Assembly (NCBI RefSeq): GCF_022179185.1
Contig: NZ_BPQJ01000024.1
Location: forward strand, 1-64,000
Length of the DNA: 64,000 bases
Source: Methylobacterium frigidaeris
Lineage (GTDB): Bacteria; Pseudomonadota; Alphaproteobacteria; Rhizobiales; Beijerinckiaceae
Reading direction: 5' to 3'
The notes below the pieces were generated by a model that was not told where the DNA came from, ran no database searches, and worked only from the letters and a program-made list of their open reading frames with translations. Position 1 is the first letter of the stretch. Each line of letters begins with the position of its first letter. Shown one piece after another: positions 1-8,892 of this stretch. The position numbers and the translations under genes are program-made.

Positions 1-256
1 TGTTCGTTCGTGAAGCGTTTGCGAGGCATGGCATCCACCCTCCTTCAGGGTTCAGGATGCCCGAAAATCTTGCGCTCAGCCCGGACCAGTTTCGTGGGTC
101 AGGACCAGTCGCGAACGGGCAGCGCCCGGCACCCACGCTCCATCCTGTCCGGACCGGGAAGGCACCTTGTCCGTCGCTGCGATGACGCTCGCGGACCCGC
201 AGGCCTATTTCGGGTCTCTCTAGGGCGGCGAGAAGGGACTTGTCGGGGTGATGGAG

Positions 257-1645
257 ATGAGTCGGCGAGAGTTCGGGACGGTGCTGGGCGGCGCGGCGCT
301 GTCGGGCATGGCGCACGGCGCGGCCGCAGCCACTGGCGTCGCAACCCTGGTCCGCGGCGGCTACGTCATGACCATGGACCCTGGCCGCGGCGACCTGGCC
401 GGCACCGACGTCCTGGTGCGCGACGGACGCATCGCCGAGATCAGCGCCGGTCTCGCGGCGCCGGCGGGCGCCGAGGTGGTAGAGGCTGCCGGCATGGTGG
501 TACTGCCGGGCTTCGTCGACGCCCACACCCACGGCTCGATCAGCCAGATGCGCGGGCTCTACGGCAACACCGCCGAGGCCGCGTTCTTTCCCACCACCAA
601 CCGCCTCTCCGCCCACTACGCGCCGGAGGACACCTACACCGGCATGCTGCTGAGCGGGGTCGAGAGCGCGGCTTCCGGCATCACAACGAGCGCCGATTTC
701 TTCGATCTCGTCCGCAACCGCGACCATGCCGAAGCCGGGCTCAATGCCCTGCGGGACGCGCCGATCCGCGCGAGGCTGCTCTACGGCATGAGAAGTAAGA
801 CCGCCGCGGACATGATCGACCTCGACCATGTCGAAGAATGGCAGCGGGGCTGGACGGGGCACGCGGCCGACGGCCGCCTGTCGCTGGGCCTCGCCTGGCG
901 CCTGCCGCAGGCGCTCGACGACGCCGCGGCCTGGGCGATCAAGATGCGGGAATGGGAGGCGGCCCGCCGCCTCCGCCTGCCGCTCCAGGTCCACGTCAGC
1001 GGCACGGTGCCGGGACGCGCCGAGGCGATGTTTGACGCGCTCATCGCCAGACGGTTGCTGCACCCGGACCTGCAGGTCATCCACGCGACCGATGCGCGGC
1101 CCAACCAGCTCGCCGCCCTGGAGGAAGCGGGCGCGGGCCTCGTGATGACGCCGTTGTCCGAGCATCGGGTCGGCTACGGACTGACCCGGCTCGACCGCTT
1201 CGCCGGGGTGAGCCGCCTCGGCTTCGGCATCGACGGCAGCGGGCTCGCCGGCTTCACCGACATGTTCGCCCTGATGCGGCTCGCTGCCCTGACGATGGCT
1301 GGGGCGACGCGCGACGAGAAGGCCGTCCGGCCGCGTCAGCTGCTCGAGCTGGCCACCATCGGGGGGGCCCGGGCCCTGGGCCTCGACGCCGAGCTCGGCT
1401 CCCTGGTTCCGGGGCGGTGGGCCGACCTCCAGGTCGTCCGCCTCGATGCGCTCAACCTCGCGGGCTTCGACGGCGGCGACCCGTGCTCGCTGCTGGTCTA
1501 CTCGGCCCGTCCCGAGGACGTCGCCCTCGTCATGGTCGGCGGACGCGTCGTGAAGCGGGACGGCCACCTAGTCGGGGTGGACATGACGGCGCTCCTCGAC
1601 CGTGCGCGCCGGTCCATTCGCTCCGTACGGGCCCGCGCCGGTTGA
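257..1645 (+). CDS. Tat-exported amidohydrolase (AtzA/SsnA-like)
   Basis: Metal-dependent hydrolase of the amidohydrolase superfamily, about 462 aa, probably acting on a C-N bond of a cyclic or amide substrate; the substrate is unknown. The N-terminus has a twin-arginine signal (SRREFGTVLGG) and a hydrophobic stretch ending near Ala-Ala-Ala, so the enzyme is likely periplasmic, which is unusual for this family. The expected metal ligands are present in order: HTH in GFVDAHTHG, His in LQVHVSG, His in QVIHATD and Asp in GIDGSG. Possible starts are GTG 248, ATG 251 and ATG 257; I chose 257 because GGGG at 245-248 is well spaced from it. It precedes a sugar oxidoreductase gene by about 100 bp. 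Family assignment is firm; specificity is not. Confidence 0.85.
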   Translation: MSRREFGTVLGGAALSGMAHGAAAATGVATLVRGGYVMTMDPGRGDLAGTDVLVRDGRIAEISAGLAAPAGAEVVEAAGMVVLPGFVDAHTHGSISQMRGLYGNTAEAAFFPTTNRLSAHYAPEDTYTGMLLSGVESAASGITTSADFFDLVRNRDHAEAGLNALRDAPIRARLLYGMRSKTAADMIDLDHVEEWQRGWTGHAADGRLSLGLAWRLPQALDDAAAWAIKMREWEAARRLRLPLQVHVSGTVPGRAEAMFDALIARRLLHPDLQVIHATDARPNQLAALEEAGAGLVMTPLSEHRVGYGLTRLDRFAGVSRLGFGIDGSGLAGFTDMFALMRLAALTMAGATRDEKAVRPRQLLELATIGGARALGLDAELGSLVPGRWADLQVVRLDALNLAGFDGGDPCSLLVYSARPEDVALVMVGGRVVKRDGHLVGVDMTALLDRARRSIRSVRARAG

Positions 1646-1744
1646 AACCCGAGCGCCCAACAACCTTTTCCGACGGCCGGCGAACGCCAGCGCCACGCCG
1701 TCCATCCCGCACCCGAATTTCGACCTCGCTTCGAAGGAGACACC

Positions 1745-2902
1745 ATGAGCCTTGCATCCGCGCTCGGCCTGACCTCAGGCAAGAAGGTCCGCTACGCTTT
1801 CGTCGCGTTGGGCGACATCACCCAAGAGGCCATGCTTCCGGGCGTCGCGCACACCGGAAACTCGGAGGTGGTCGCGTTCGTCACCGGCGACTCCGAGAAG
1901 GCGCGGGGCGTCGGCAAGCAGTACGGCGTCACCGATACCTACGGCTACGAGCAGTTTGGCGAGCTCCTCGCCTCCGGCAATATCGACGCGATCTACCTCG
2001 CCACGCCGAACTGGCGCCATGCCGAGTTCGCCATCCCGGCGCTGAAGGCCGGCATCCACGTGCTGGTCGAGAAGCCCCTAGAGGTCTCCACGGAGAAGTG
2101 CCAGGAGATCCTGGAGGTGGCCAAGACCTCGTCAGCCAAGTTGATGGTGGCTTACCGCCTGCACTTCGAACCGGCCACGCTGGCCACCATCGACCTGATC
2201 AGCTCGGGAAAGCTCGGCGAGCTCCTCACCTTCACCTCGACCTTCACTCAAATGGTCTCGCCCGAGAATCACCGGGCCAAGAACGGCGTCGAGGCCGGGC
2301 CGATCTTCGACATGGGACCCTACCCGGTGAACGCTGCCCGCTACGTGTTCGGCGACGAGCCGACCGAGATAGTCTCGGCAGTGGGTGTGCGCCACCCGGA
2401 GGCAAGCTTGGGCGACTTCGACGACACGGTCGCGGTGACCTTGCGCTTCCCAGGCAATCGGATCGCACAGTTCACGATGTCTTACTGGGGAAATACGCTC
2501 GACACCTACTCTGTGGTCGGCACGAAGGGCAGCGTCGAAGTAAACCCGGCCTACATGTACGGCAAGCCGCTGGAGCACACCGTGACGCTTGGGGAGGCCA
2601 AGAGCCACGAGAGCTTCAAGAACACCGATCATTTCGGCAGCGAACTCAGATATTTCTCCGACTGCATCCTCAACGACAGGGAGCCCGAGCCGGATGCTGA
2701 GGAGGGCTACGCGGACGTGCGGGTGCTGGAGGGCATCGTCCGGGCCATCAAGTCCGGCGGACCCGTCAAGCTGGAGCCGTTCACCCGGACCGAGCGGATC
2801 GACACGGGCGCCCAACGCGAGACGCTCAAGGCACAAGAGGGGCCCCGGCTCGTGAATACCTCCAATCCGGGCAAGGGCAAAGACAAGGTTCCGCAGAACT
2901 AA
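1745..2902 (+). CDS. Gfo/Idh/MocA family oxidoreductase
   Basis: NAD(P)-dependent sugar or polyol dehydrogenase, 385 aa, close in architecture to glucose-fructose oxidoreductases. The N-terminal Rossmann half begins near residue 15 (YAFVALGDITQEAMLPG) and carries the family signature EKPLEVS near residue 115. The C-terminal alpha/beta domain carries the MVAYRLHFEP stretch, corresponding to the usual MVGFNRRF-type region. A clear Shine-Dalgarno (GAAGGAGA) sits 7-8 nt before the ATG. It has no signal peptide. A GH15 glycosidase follows after 46 bp in the same direction, suggesting linked carbohydrate metabolism, although substrate and cofactor cannot be read from the sequence. Confidence 0.88.
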   Translation: MSLASALGLTSGKKVRYAFVALGDITQEAMLPGVAHTGNSEVVAFVTGDSEKARGVGKQYGVTDTYGYEQFGELLASGNIDAIYLATPNWRHAEFAIPALKAGIHVLVEKPLEVSTEKCQEILEVAKTSSAKLMVAYRLHFEPATLATIDLISSGKLGELLTFTSTFTQMVSPENHRAKNGVEAGPIFDMGPYPVNAARYVFGDEPTEIVSAVGVRHPEASLGDFDDTVAVTLRFPGNRIAQFTMSYWGNTLDTYSVVGTKGSVEVNPAYMYGKPLEHTVTLGEAKSHESFKNTDHFGSELRYFSDCILNDREPEPDAEEGYADVRVLEGIVRAIKSGGPVKLEPFTRTERIDTGAQRETLKAQEGPRLVNTSNPGKGKDKVPQN

Positions 2903-2948
2903 TGGCTGTTTTGGGACCGTCGCGCGAAAACTACAACCTGGCAGGATC

Positions 2949-4808
2949 ATGACCGAGCAGACAAGGGGCAAGCGTGGCCTTTACGAAGGCGGCGATCTCG
3001 GGAACGCGGATCACGCGCGATTGCCGGGTTCGGAGTTTCCGATCCAGGACTATGCCGCGCTGGGCGACGGGCGCTCCGTCGTCCTCTTGGCGCCGGACGG
3101 GGCGGTCGCTTGGTGGTGCGTGCCCGAGATGGATTCGCCGCCGCTGTTCGACACCCTGCTCGACCCGCGGGCCGGCGGCTTCTTCCAGGTCGAGGCCCAC
3201 GGGGCCGAGGTGGTCGAGCGGCGCTACAGGCAGGACAGCAACGTGCTCGACACGGTGCTCGCCTCCGATAGTGGCCGGGCGCGCCTGACCGAGTCCCTCA
3301 ATAGCTCCACCGCCGGCCGCCTGCCCTGGTGCGAGCTCGCCCGCCGCATCGAGGTCGAAGCGGGCACGATGACCTTTCGCATCCGGGCGGTGTTCGGCAC
3401 GCGCGGCGACACCGCATCGCCCTGGCTGCAGCCGAACCCGAACGGCTGCGTCTTCCACGTCGGGCCGGTGCTCGGCCTGTTCCGCTGCAGCGACAACATG
3501 CAGGTCACCGAGGAGGAGGATCGCACCATCTGCGCCACGGTGACCCTTGCGGCGGGCGAGCGCGCGACCGTCGCGCTGCTCGCGGGCGAGGACGAGCCGC
3601 TCGGCGTGCCCACGATGGAGGAGGTCGATGCCCGCATCGACATCAGCGACGAGGCTTGGCGGCGCTGGGCGGAGGGGCTGCGCTACGACGGCCCGCACCG
3701 CGAGGCGGTCCGCCGCAGCGCGCTCGCGCTCAAGCTGCTGCTCTACTCGCCCTCCGGCGCCATCGCGGCGGCCGCCACGACCTCGCTGCCAGAGGGTATC
3801 GGCGGGGAGAAGAACTACGACTACCGCTATGCCTGGATCCGTGACGCGGGCTATGCGGTGAACGCCTTCCTGCGGGTCGGCGCGATGCCGGAGGCGAAGG
3901 CGGCCTTCTCGTGGCTGATGAAGCGCCTCGACCAGCACGGGCCGCGGGTGCTCTACACCCTGTGCGGCGAGGTCGGGCCGGACGAGCGCGCCCTGGAGCT
4001 CCCAGGTTACCGCGGCTCACGACCGGTGCTCGTCGGCAACGCCGCGGCGCTGCAGCACCAGCACGGCATCTACGGCGACATCTTCGAGACTGCGGCCCTG
4101 TTCGTCGCCGACGGCAACGTCCTCGACCAGCGCAGCGCTGCGGTCCTATCGGCGCTCGCCGACCAGAGTGCCGACCGCTGGCGCCAGAAGGATGCTGGGA
4201 TCTGGGAGCTGCGCGAGCCACAGCACTACACGATGTCGAAGATCAGCGCTTGGCAGGGGCTCGCCCGCGCGGTCGAGCTCGCCGAGGCCGGGCACTTGCC
4301 GGCAACCTGCGTGCCGCGCTGGAGGCGCGAGCGCGACCGCATCGCCGCTTGGATCGAAGAGCACTGCTGGTCGGAGCGGCGCAAGGCCTTCGTGCTCCAT
4401 CCTGGCACCGAGCGGCTCGACGCCTCGCTCGCGCTCGCGGTCCGCTTCGGCTTCGACAGCTGGGACAAGCTGTCCTCGACCCTCGACGCGATCCGCGAGG
4501 AACTCGGACGCGGGCCCTTCGTCTACCGCTACTCCGGAGCCGAGCGCGAGGAAGGCGCGTTCCTGGCGTGCTCGTTCTGGCTGGCCGAGGCGCTGGCCGA
4601 GCTCGGGCGGGAGGAGGAGGCAGAGAAGGTCTTCACCGGCACGCTTCGCGCCCTGCCCAAGGGCATCGGCATCCTGAGCGAGATGGTCGACCCGGAGAGC
4701 CGGGACTTCCTCGGCAACACGCCCCAGGGGCTCAGTCACCTTGCCTTGATTCATGCCGCCTGCACGCTGCGCGGCGACCGGAATCGTCCTATCAGAGCCC
4801 TCGAATGA
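2949..4808 (+). CDS. Glycoside hydrolase family 15 protein (glucoamylase/trehalase-like)
   Basis: Inverting alpha-glucosidase of family GH15, 619 aa, predicted cytoplasmic. Residues 30-250 form the N-terminal beta-sandwich (DGAVAWWCVPEMDSP); the C-terminal part is the (alpha/alpha)6 barrel, with the signature NYDYRYAWIRDAGY near residue 295. Candidate catalytic glutamates lie in GIWELREPQHYTMSK and in the C-terminal SEMVDPESRDFLGNTPQG. Members of this clade cleave alpha-glucans or trehalose; which one applies here is not decidable. Its 3' end overlaps the start of a ruined MFS transporter gene by 4 bp, so the two were probably cotranscribed. Confidence 0.88.
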   Translation: MTEQTRGKRGLYEGGDLGNADHARLPGSEFPIQDYAALGDGRSVVLLAPDGAVAWWCVPEMDSPPLFDTLLDPRAGGFFQVEAHGAEVVERRYRQDSNVLDTVLASDSGRARLTESLNSSTAGRLPWCELARRIEVEAGTMTFRIRAVFGTRGDTASPWLQPNPNGCVFHVGPVLGLFRCSDNMQVTEEEDRTICATVTLAAGERATVALLAGEDEPLGVPTMEEVDARIDISDEAWRRWAEGLRYDGPHREAVRRSALALKLLLYSPSGAIAAAATTSLPEGIGGEKNYDYRYAWIRDAGYAVNAFLRVGAMPEAKAAFSWLMKRLDQHGPRVLYTLCGEVGPDERALELPGYRGSRPVLVGNAAALQHQHGIYGDIFETAALFVADGNVLDQRSAAVLSALADQSADRWRQKDAGIWELREPQHYTMSKISAWQGLARAVELAEAGHLPATCVPRWRRERDRIAAWIEEHCWSERRKAFVLHPGTERLDASLALAVRFGFDSWDKLSSTLDAIREELGRGPFVYRYSGAEREEGAFLACSFWLAEALAELGREEEAEKVFTGTLRALPKGIGILSEMVDPESRDFLGNTPQGLSHLALIHAACTLRGDRNRPIRALE

Positions 4809-5648
4809 CTTTCGTCGACCTGCCCGAGACCGCCCCCTCGATGCGGAGGCGGCGCAAGCGGCCGCGCCGGCTCCGACCGTTCCGGGAGCTCACCCAGCCC
4901 TTGTCGTTACCGCGCTGAGCATGGGCGGCTTTGCCATTGGCACGACCGAGTTCGCGGCGATGAGCCTGCTACCGGCCTTCGCCCCCGACCTCGCCCTTGA
5001 CGCGCCGACCGCGGGCCACGTCGTCAGCGCCTACGCGCTCGGCGTCGTGATTGGTGCGCCCGTCATTGCGGTGCTGGCAGCCAGGATCGTGCGGCGCACA
5101 CTCCTCGATCGGCTTGATGGTGCTGTTTGCCTTCGGCAATGGCCTCTCGGCGCTCGCGCCGAGCTACGGCTGGATGCTGGCCTTCCGCTTCCTCGCCGGC
5201 CTGCCGCACGGCGCCTATTTCGGTGTGGCCTCCCTGTCGCCGCCTCTCTGGTCCCGCGCGAGCAGCGGACCCAGGCCGTGTCGCGCGTGATCCTGGGGCT
5301 GACCATCGCCACCGTAGTCGGCGTGCCGCTCGCCAATGGCATCGGCCAACTCGTGGGCTGGCGCTGGAGCTTCGGCCTTGTGGCGGCGCTGGCGATCCTA
5401 ACTGCCGTCCTGGTGCGCGTCCACGCGCCACTCGGCGCGCCCGCCGCCAGGAGGGCGAGCCCGCTGCGCGAACTCGGGGCGCTGCGGCGGGGCAGGTCTG
5501 GTTGACGCTGGCCATAGGCGCCATCGGGTTCGGTGGCCTATTCTCGGACTACACCTACCTTCCCTCGACCCTGCTGGACGTTACCCACGTGGCGCCATCG
5601 GCAATCCCGGCCGTGCTCGCCGTGTTCGGGCTTGGCATGACCGTCGGC
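4805..5648 (+). pseudogene. MFS transporter, frameshifted and truncated by IS3 element
   Basis: Remains of an AraJ/arabinose-efflux-type major facilitator. Recognisable segments lie in different frames: TALSMGGFAIGTTEFAAMSL (frame 1, from about 4910), GLMVLFAFGNGLSALAPSYG (frame 2, from about 5113), REQRTQAVSRVILGLTIATV (frame 1, from about 5262) and GAIGFGGLFSDYTYLPSTLL (frame 3, from about 5520). At least four frame changes are therefore needed (near 4838, 5108, 5236 and 5495). The coding sense stops at 5648, exactly where the IS3 inverted repeat begins, and no C-terminal half is found beyond the insertion. Multiple shifts plus truncation argue for true decay rather than one sequencing error. 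Confidence 0.85.
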
Positions 5649-5687
5649 TGAACCGCTCCGGGTTTTTCGGAGGCCGGTTGGCTTGGG

Positions 5688-6712
5688 TCAGGCTGCCAAG
5701 GCTTGGTCGCCGACGTGTGCATGATAGCGCGCTTCGGCCTCGGCGGGGGGGACGTTGCCGATGGGCGCGAGGAGGCGACGGTGGTTGTACCAGTCCGCCC
5801 ACTCCAGGGTGGCGTACGCGACGGCCTCGAAGGAGCGCCAGGGTCCGCGTCGGTGGATGACCTCCGCCTTGAACAGGCCGTTGATCGTCTCCGCGAGGGC
5901 ATTGTCGTAGCTGTCGCCGACGCTGCCGACCGACGGCTCGATCCCTGCTCCGGCCAGACGCTCGGTGTACCGTAGAGCTAAGTCTTGCGAGCTGCGGTCC
6001 GAGTGATGCACCAGCCCGCTGCCCTGAACAGGACGACGCTCGTGCAGCGCCTGTTCCAGAGCATCCAGCACGAAGCTCGCGTGAGCGCTGCGTGAGGCCC
6101 GCCAACCGACGATGCGCCGGGCGAACACATCGATGACGAAGGCCACATAGACGAAGCCCGACCACGTCGCCACGTAGGTGAAGTCGCTGACCCACAAGGC
6201 GTTCGGCCGCGGAGCCTTGAACTGGCGATTGATACCGCCGCGCCTTCGAACGGACTCGTTCGGAGGCGCAAGGCAAGCCCGAATGGGCGCCGGCGCTGAT
6301 GCGCCGGACGCCTTGCCATCGACGTGTCGATGGCAAGGCGCGAGGGTATGACGCGGTCGAGGGGGCAGGCTGCGGCCGGGTCGGGGATCGTGGTGCGCAC
6401 GCGCCTGCCCCGCACCACCCCCGTCAAGCCCATCCGGCGCATCAGCCGCGCCACCGTGCACCGAGCGGTCACGATCCCCTCCCGGGCCAGTTGCCGCCAG
6501 ATCTTGCGCACGCCGTAGACGCAGAAGTTGGCCTCGAACACGCGCTGGATGTCGATCATCAACGCGGCGTCACTGCGCGCACGAACCGGCTGCTTGTCGA
6601 GATCGGCACGCCGAGCGGCGTGCACGTAGTAGGTCGACGGGGCGATCGGCAGCACCTTGCAGATCGGCTCGACCCCGTAGACGGCTCGATGATCGTCGAT
6701 GAAGCTGATCAT
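5688..6712 (-). pseudogene. IS3 transposase orfB, disrupted by palindromic insertion
   Basis: DDE integrase-type transposase of the IS3 family. The N-terminal half (VYGVRKIWRQLAREGIVTAR) is read from ATG at 6712 and the rve core follows in another frame. The catalytic triad is recognisable: Asp in WVSDFTYV, Asp in HHSDRSSQ, Glu in DNALAETINGLFK. The usual HHSDRGSQY stretch is altered (HHSDRSSQD), a further sign of decay. Between codons for PLDRV and NRQFK a 119-bp insertion (element plus 3-bp duplication) shifts the frame. orfB starts in an ATGA overlap with the orfA stop. Confidence 0.88.
6233..6348. repeat. 116-bp MITE-like palindromic element inside IS3 orfB
   Basis: Non-coding element with imperfect terminal inverted repeats (TACCGCCGCGCC at the left; GGCGCGAGGGTA at the right) flanked by a 3-bp direct duplication TGA (6230-6232 and 6349-6351). 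Removing the element and one TGA restores an uninterrupted IS3 orfB reading frame (PLDRV joined to NRQFK). The interior contains successive hairpins: an imperfect CGCCTTCGAACG/CGTTCGGAGGCG stem, a GGCGCCGGCGC/GCGCCGGACGCC stem, and a perfect 13-bp stem CCTTGCCATCGAC/GTCGATGGCAAGG with a zero-to-two base loop. It has no coding capacity, so it must be mobilised in trans. Confidence 0.75.
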
Positions 6713-7023
6713 GGCCGAAACCGGCGGTCGAGCTCGGCAAAAGCAAAATATGCGCTCGCCTTGCGCAGGATCTCGTTGGCTTGGCGTAGCTCGCGAACCT
6801 CGAGCTCCAGCGCCTTGATCCGCTCGTGCTCGTCCGTCGTCTGGCCAGGACGCACGCCCTGATCACGCTCGGACTGGCGCACCCAGTTCCGCAGCGTCTC
6901 GCCCGAGCAGCCGATCTGGGCCGCGATCTACTGGATCGCCGACCATTGCGAGCCGTGCTCGCGCACCATCCGTACCGCGCGCTCGCGCACCTCAGGGGAA
7001 AACGGGGTTGTTCGCTTCGTCAT
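6709..7023 (-). pseudogene. IS3 transposase orfA with internal stop
   Basis: Helix-turn-helix subunit of the IS3 transposase, 104 codons from ATG at 7023 to the TGA that overlaps the orfB start. It reads TKRTTPFSPEVRERAVRMV, then GSQWSAIQ, then a TAG stop (6930-6928), then IAAQIGCSGETLRNWVRQSE and a leucine-rich coiled segment ending KASAYFAFAELDRRFRP. The TAG replaces what is normally a Ser or similar codon between the first helices, so no full-length OrfA can be made. Confidence 0.85.
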
Positions 7024-7069
7024 GGCTCCATCCTCTCAGAAGTTGGAGCCTCCTGTCTGTCGCGGTTGA

Positions 7070-7221
7070 TCTACTCTGCGACCGCGGACGGCATCCCGCG
7101 AGCCTCCAGGGTGTCTGAGCCCAGTTCCCGGATCGGGAGCCGTCCGCGCCATGAAGCATCAGCCTGAACAGTTGATTGGGACAGATTCGGCCGATCCCGC
7201 AGGACAGGAGTAGGAATCATA
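7070..7221 (+). other. Non-coding left end of IS110-family element (candidate bridge RNA region)
   Basis: 152 bp without a credible gene between the IS3 end and the IS110 recombinase start. In IS110-group elements this non-coding end encodes the bridge RNA that specifies donor and target (established for IS621). Here a small stem is visible around 7123-7140 (TTCCCG...CGGGAG with GAT loop). Exact element borders cannot be set without a second copy, and the RNA assignment is by analogy only. Confidence 0.35.
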
Positions 7222-8157
7222 ATGCAAGACATCTTCGTCGGAGTTGATGTTGCCAAGGACTGGCTCGACGTTCACCATGCGCTCAGCGGCGCACGCCGGA
7301 TCGCAAATACGACTGCTGCAGCACGAAGCTTCGCCGCTGCATGTGCAAAGCAGGGAGCATGGGTCATCTTCGAAGCTAGCGGTGGTTATGATCGCGTGCT
7401 GCGTGATGCTCTCGAAACTTGCAATGCCCGGTTCAGTCGCGTGAACCCGCGACAGGCTCGCGATTTTGCCCGGGCCATGGGAGTGATCGGGAAAACCGAT
7501 CGCGTCGATGCGCGTATGTTGGCAGAGTTAGGGATACGGCTGCGGCCGGCACCGACACAGCCCCTCGCCACAGCCCGACGCGCCCTTCAGGCCCAGGCGA
7601 CCCGCCGTCGCCAACTCGTCGAGATCCGTAAACAGGAGGCCACAAGGCTCCAGCAAACAGCTGACCGCCAAGCCCGCGCTGACATCATGAGCTTGATTGC
7701 GGTTCTCGATCGTCGCATCGCGAAGGTCGAGGCGCAGATCGGTGACCTGATCAAAGCCGATCCAGAACTCCGCCCTCTCAATCAGCGCCTTCAAACCGCT
7801 CCTGGTGTAGGTCCAATCGTTGCCGCGACATTAATCGCCGAGCTGTCTGAACTCGGGCAGCTTGATCGCCGCAGCATCGCTGCCCTGGCGGGCTTGGCAC
7901 CGATCGCGCGTGACAGCGGCAAGCGTGTCGGCCCACGCAGCGTCGGCGGTGGTCGGCCAATCGTCCGAACGATCGTTTACCTCGCAGCTCTGCAGGCCTC
8001 CCGGCGGTGTGCCATATTCCGAGACTTCCGCCAGCGCCTCCAGTTGGCCGGAAAACCGACCAAGGCGGCACTGACGGCTACTGCCCGCAAACTGCTGGTT
8101 ACACTAAACGCCATGCTCGCCAGCGGTACCGATTACACCCCAGCCGCCGCGATCTGA
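7222..8157 (+). CDS. IS110-family transposase (DEDD recombinase)
   Basis: RNA-guided recombinase of the IS110 family, 311 aa, apparently intact. The RuvC-like DEDD N-terminal domain starts FVGVDVAKDWLDVHH and continues with WVIFEASGGYD and GKTDRVDARMLAE, giving the expected acidic residues. A central coiled linker precedes the C-terminal Transposase_20 domain (LQTAPGVGPIVAATLIAEL, ALAGLAPIARDSGKRVG), with candidate catalytic Ser in PRSVGGGRP. Unlike the neighbouring IS3 it has no internal stop or shift, so it may be the younger arrival. A weak RBS (AGGAGTAGGA) lies just before ATG 7222. Confidence 0.92.
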   Translation: MQDIFVGVDVAKDWLDVHHALSGARRIANTTAAARSFAAACAKQGAWVIFEASGGYDRVLRDALETCNARFSRVNPRQARDFARAMGVIGKTDRVDARMLAELGIRLRPAPTQPLATARRALQAQATRRRQLVEIRKQEATRLQQTADRQARADIMSLIAVLDRRIAKVEAQIGDLIKADPELRPLNQRLQTAPGVGPIVAATLIAELSELGQLDRRSIAALAGLAPIARDSGKRVGPRSVGGGRPIVRTIVYLAALQASRRCAIFRDFRQRLQLAGKPTKAALTATARKLLVTLNAMLASGTDYTPAAAI

Positions 8158-8892
8158 TTACAGTTGCCGGGAAACCCGGGGCGGTTCAGGGGCGCGGCGA
8201 AGCGTGAGCTGGACCGCGTGTCCTCGCACAGGATGGGCTCTGCGGGTGCCACGAGCCCGCAGCCTGGGCCGCGGCAGGTCGTTCGTCACCTCCGGAGATC
8301 CTCCTTTCCGTCGAACGGGAGGTTCGGGAACGCTTCGTGCTCGAAGGAACGTGCGGCTCTGCTCCCGGACAGAACAACCCCGCGATTGCCGTCATGCCGT
8401 CAGCCGGCGCCTCGTCGTGGTCAGGCTTGCGTAAATCATGTATCCATAAATTATTTAAAGCGACGCAGATTTGGGATCGTCACGATCCGCTCTTGATCCG
8501 TGTCATATGGACGAAGGACGGTGTCGGGACCGGCTTGATCCCATGAAGCAGCTCTCCAACTCAGCCGCACTGCGCACGTCTAAGCCTCGTCGGTATCTCG
8601 CACAACGCAGGCAACCTCCCAATTGCGGAGGTATCTTTCAGGCAGAGCAGGCGCTGAGCAATCAGCAATGGAATGTGTACAAATTGTAAAATACAAATAT
8701 ACAAAATATATATGCCATAAACATTCAGCGCGCCGAGGTAGATCTCGATTTTCATCTGGAGAAAACAGGCGCCATTGGTCAGCGGCCATGCGCCGCCGCA
8801 CGAAAAATGCGCAGCGTGCCGCGAAAATGAGATGGACATCGCCACGCATAAAAACAACTATGGATACACAATTGACTCGATAGGGGGATGCC
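8158..8892. other. 735-bp gap: IS110 right flank and AT-rich upstream region
   Basis: I see no gene with family resemblance here. The first part presumably includes the right end of the IS110-family element, whose border is not visible. From about 8440 base composition drops, with an especially AT-rich patch at 8676-8715 containing stacked inverted repeats (listed separately), 180-215 bp before the amidohydrolase start. This is the likely promoter/operator region for the downstream catabolic operon. Confidence 0.5.
8678..8706. promoter_or_regulatory. Candidate operator: overlapping TACAA/TTGTA inverted repeats
   Basis: Two overlapping palindromes are visible: TACAA-A-TTGTA (8678-8688) and TTGTA-AAA-TACAA (8684-8696), followed by a third TACAAAA at 8700. 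Alternating TTGTA/TACAA half-sites resemble operators of FadR/FCD-type GntR regulators (known pattern TNGTnnnACNA). A GntR/FCD regulator is encoded at 20687-21694. The link between that protein and this site is inference. Confidence 0.35.

Larger units (their letters stand above)
5649..7069 (-). mobile_element. IS3-family insertion sequence, degenerate
   Basis: Element of 1421 bp (about 1302 bp without a nested insertion), bounded by related imperfect inverted ends: TGAACCGCTCCGGG at 5649 and, read on the minus strand from 7069, TCAACCGCGACAG. It holds overlapping orfA and orfB on the minus strand. Both are broken: orfA by an internal stop, orfB by a 119-bp insertion. I see no obvious target duplication (flanks GGC and TCT). 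It truncates an MFS gene on its left and abuts the IS110-family element on its right. Confidence 0.85.

Noticed and set aside
10..798. 262-codon + strand frame at the window start
   Set aside because: Arg/Gly-rich, out of frame with the amidohydrolase and without motifs.
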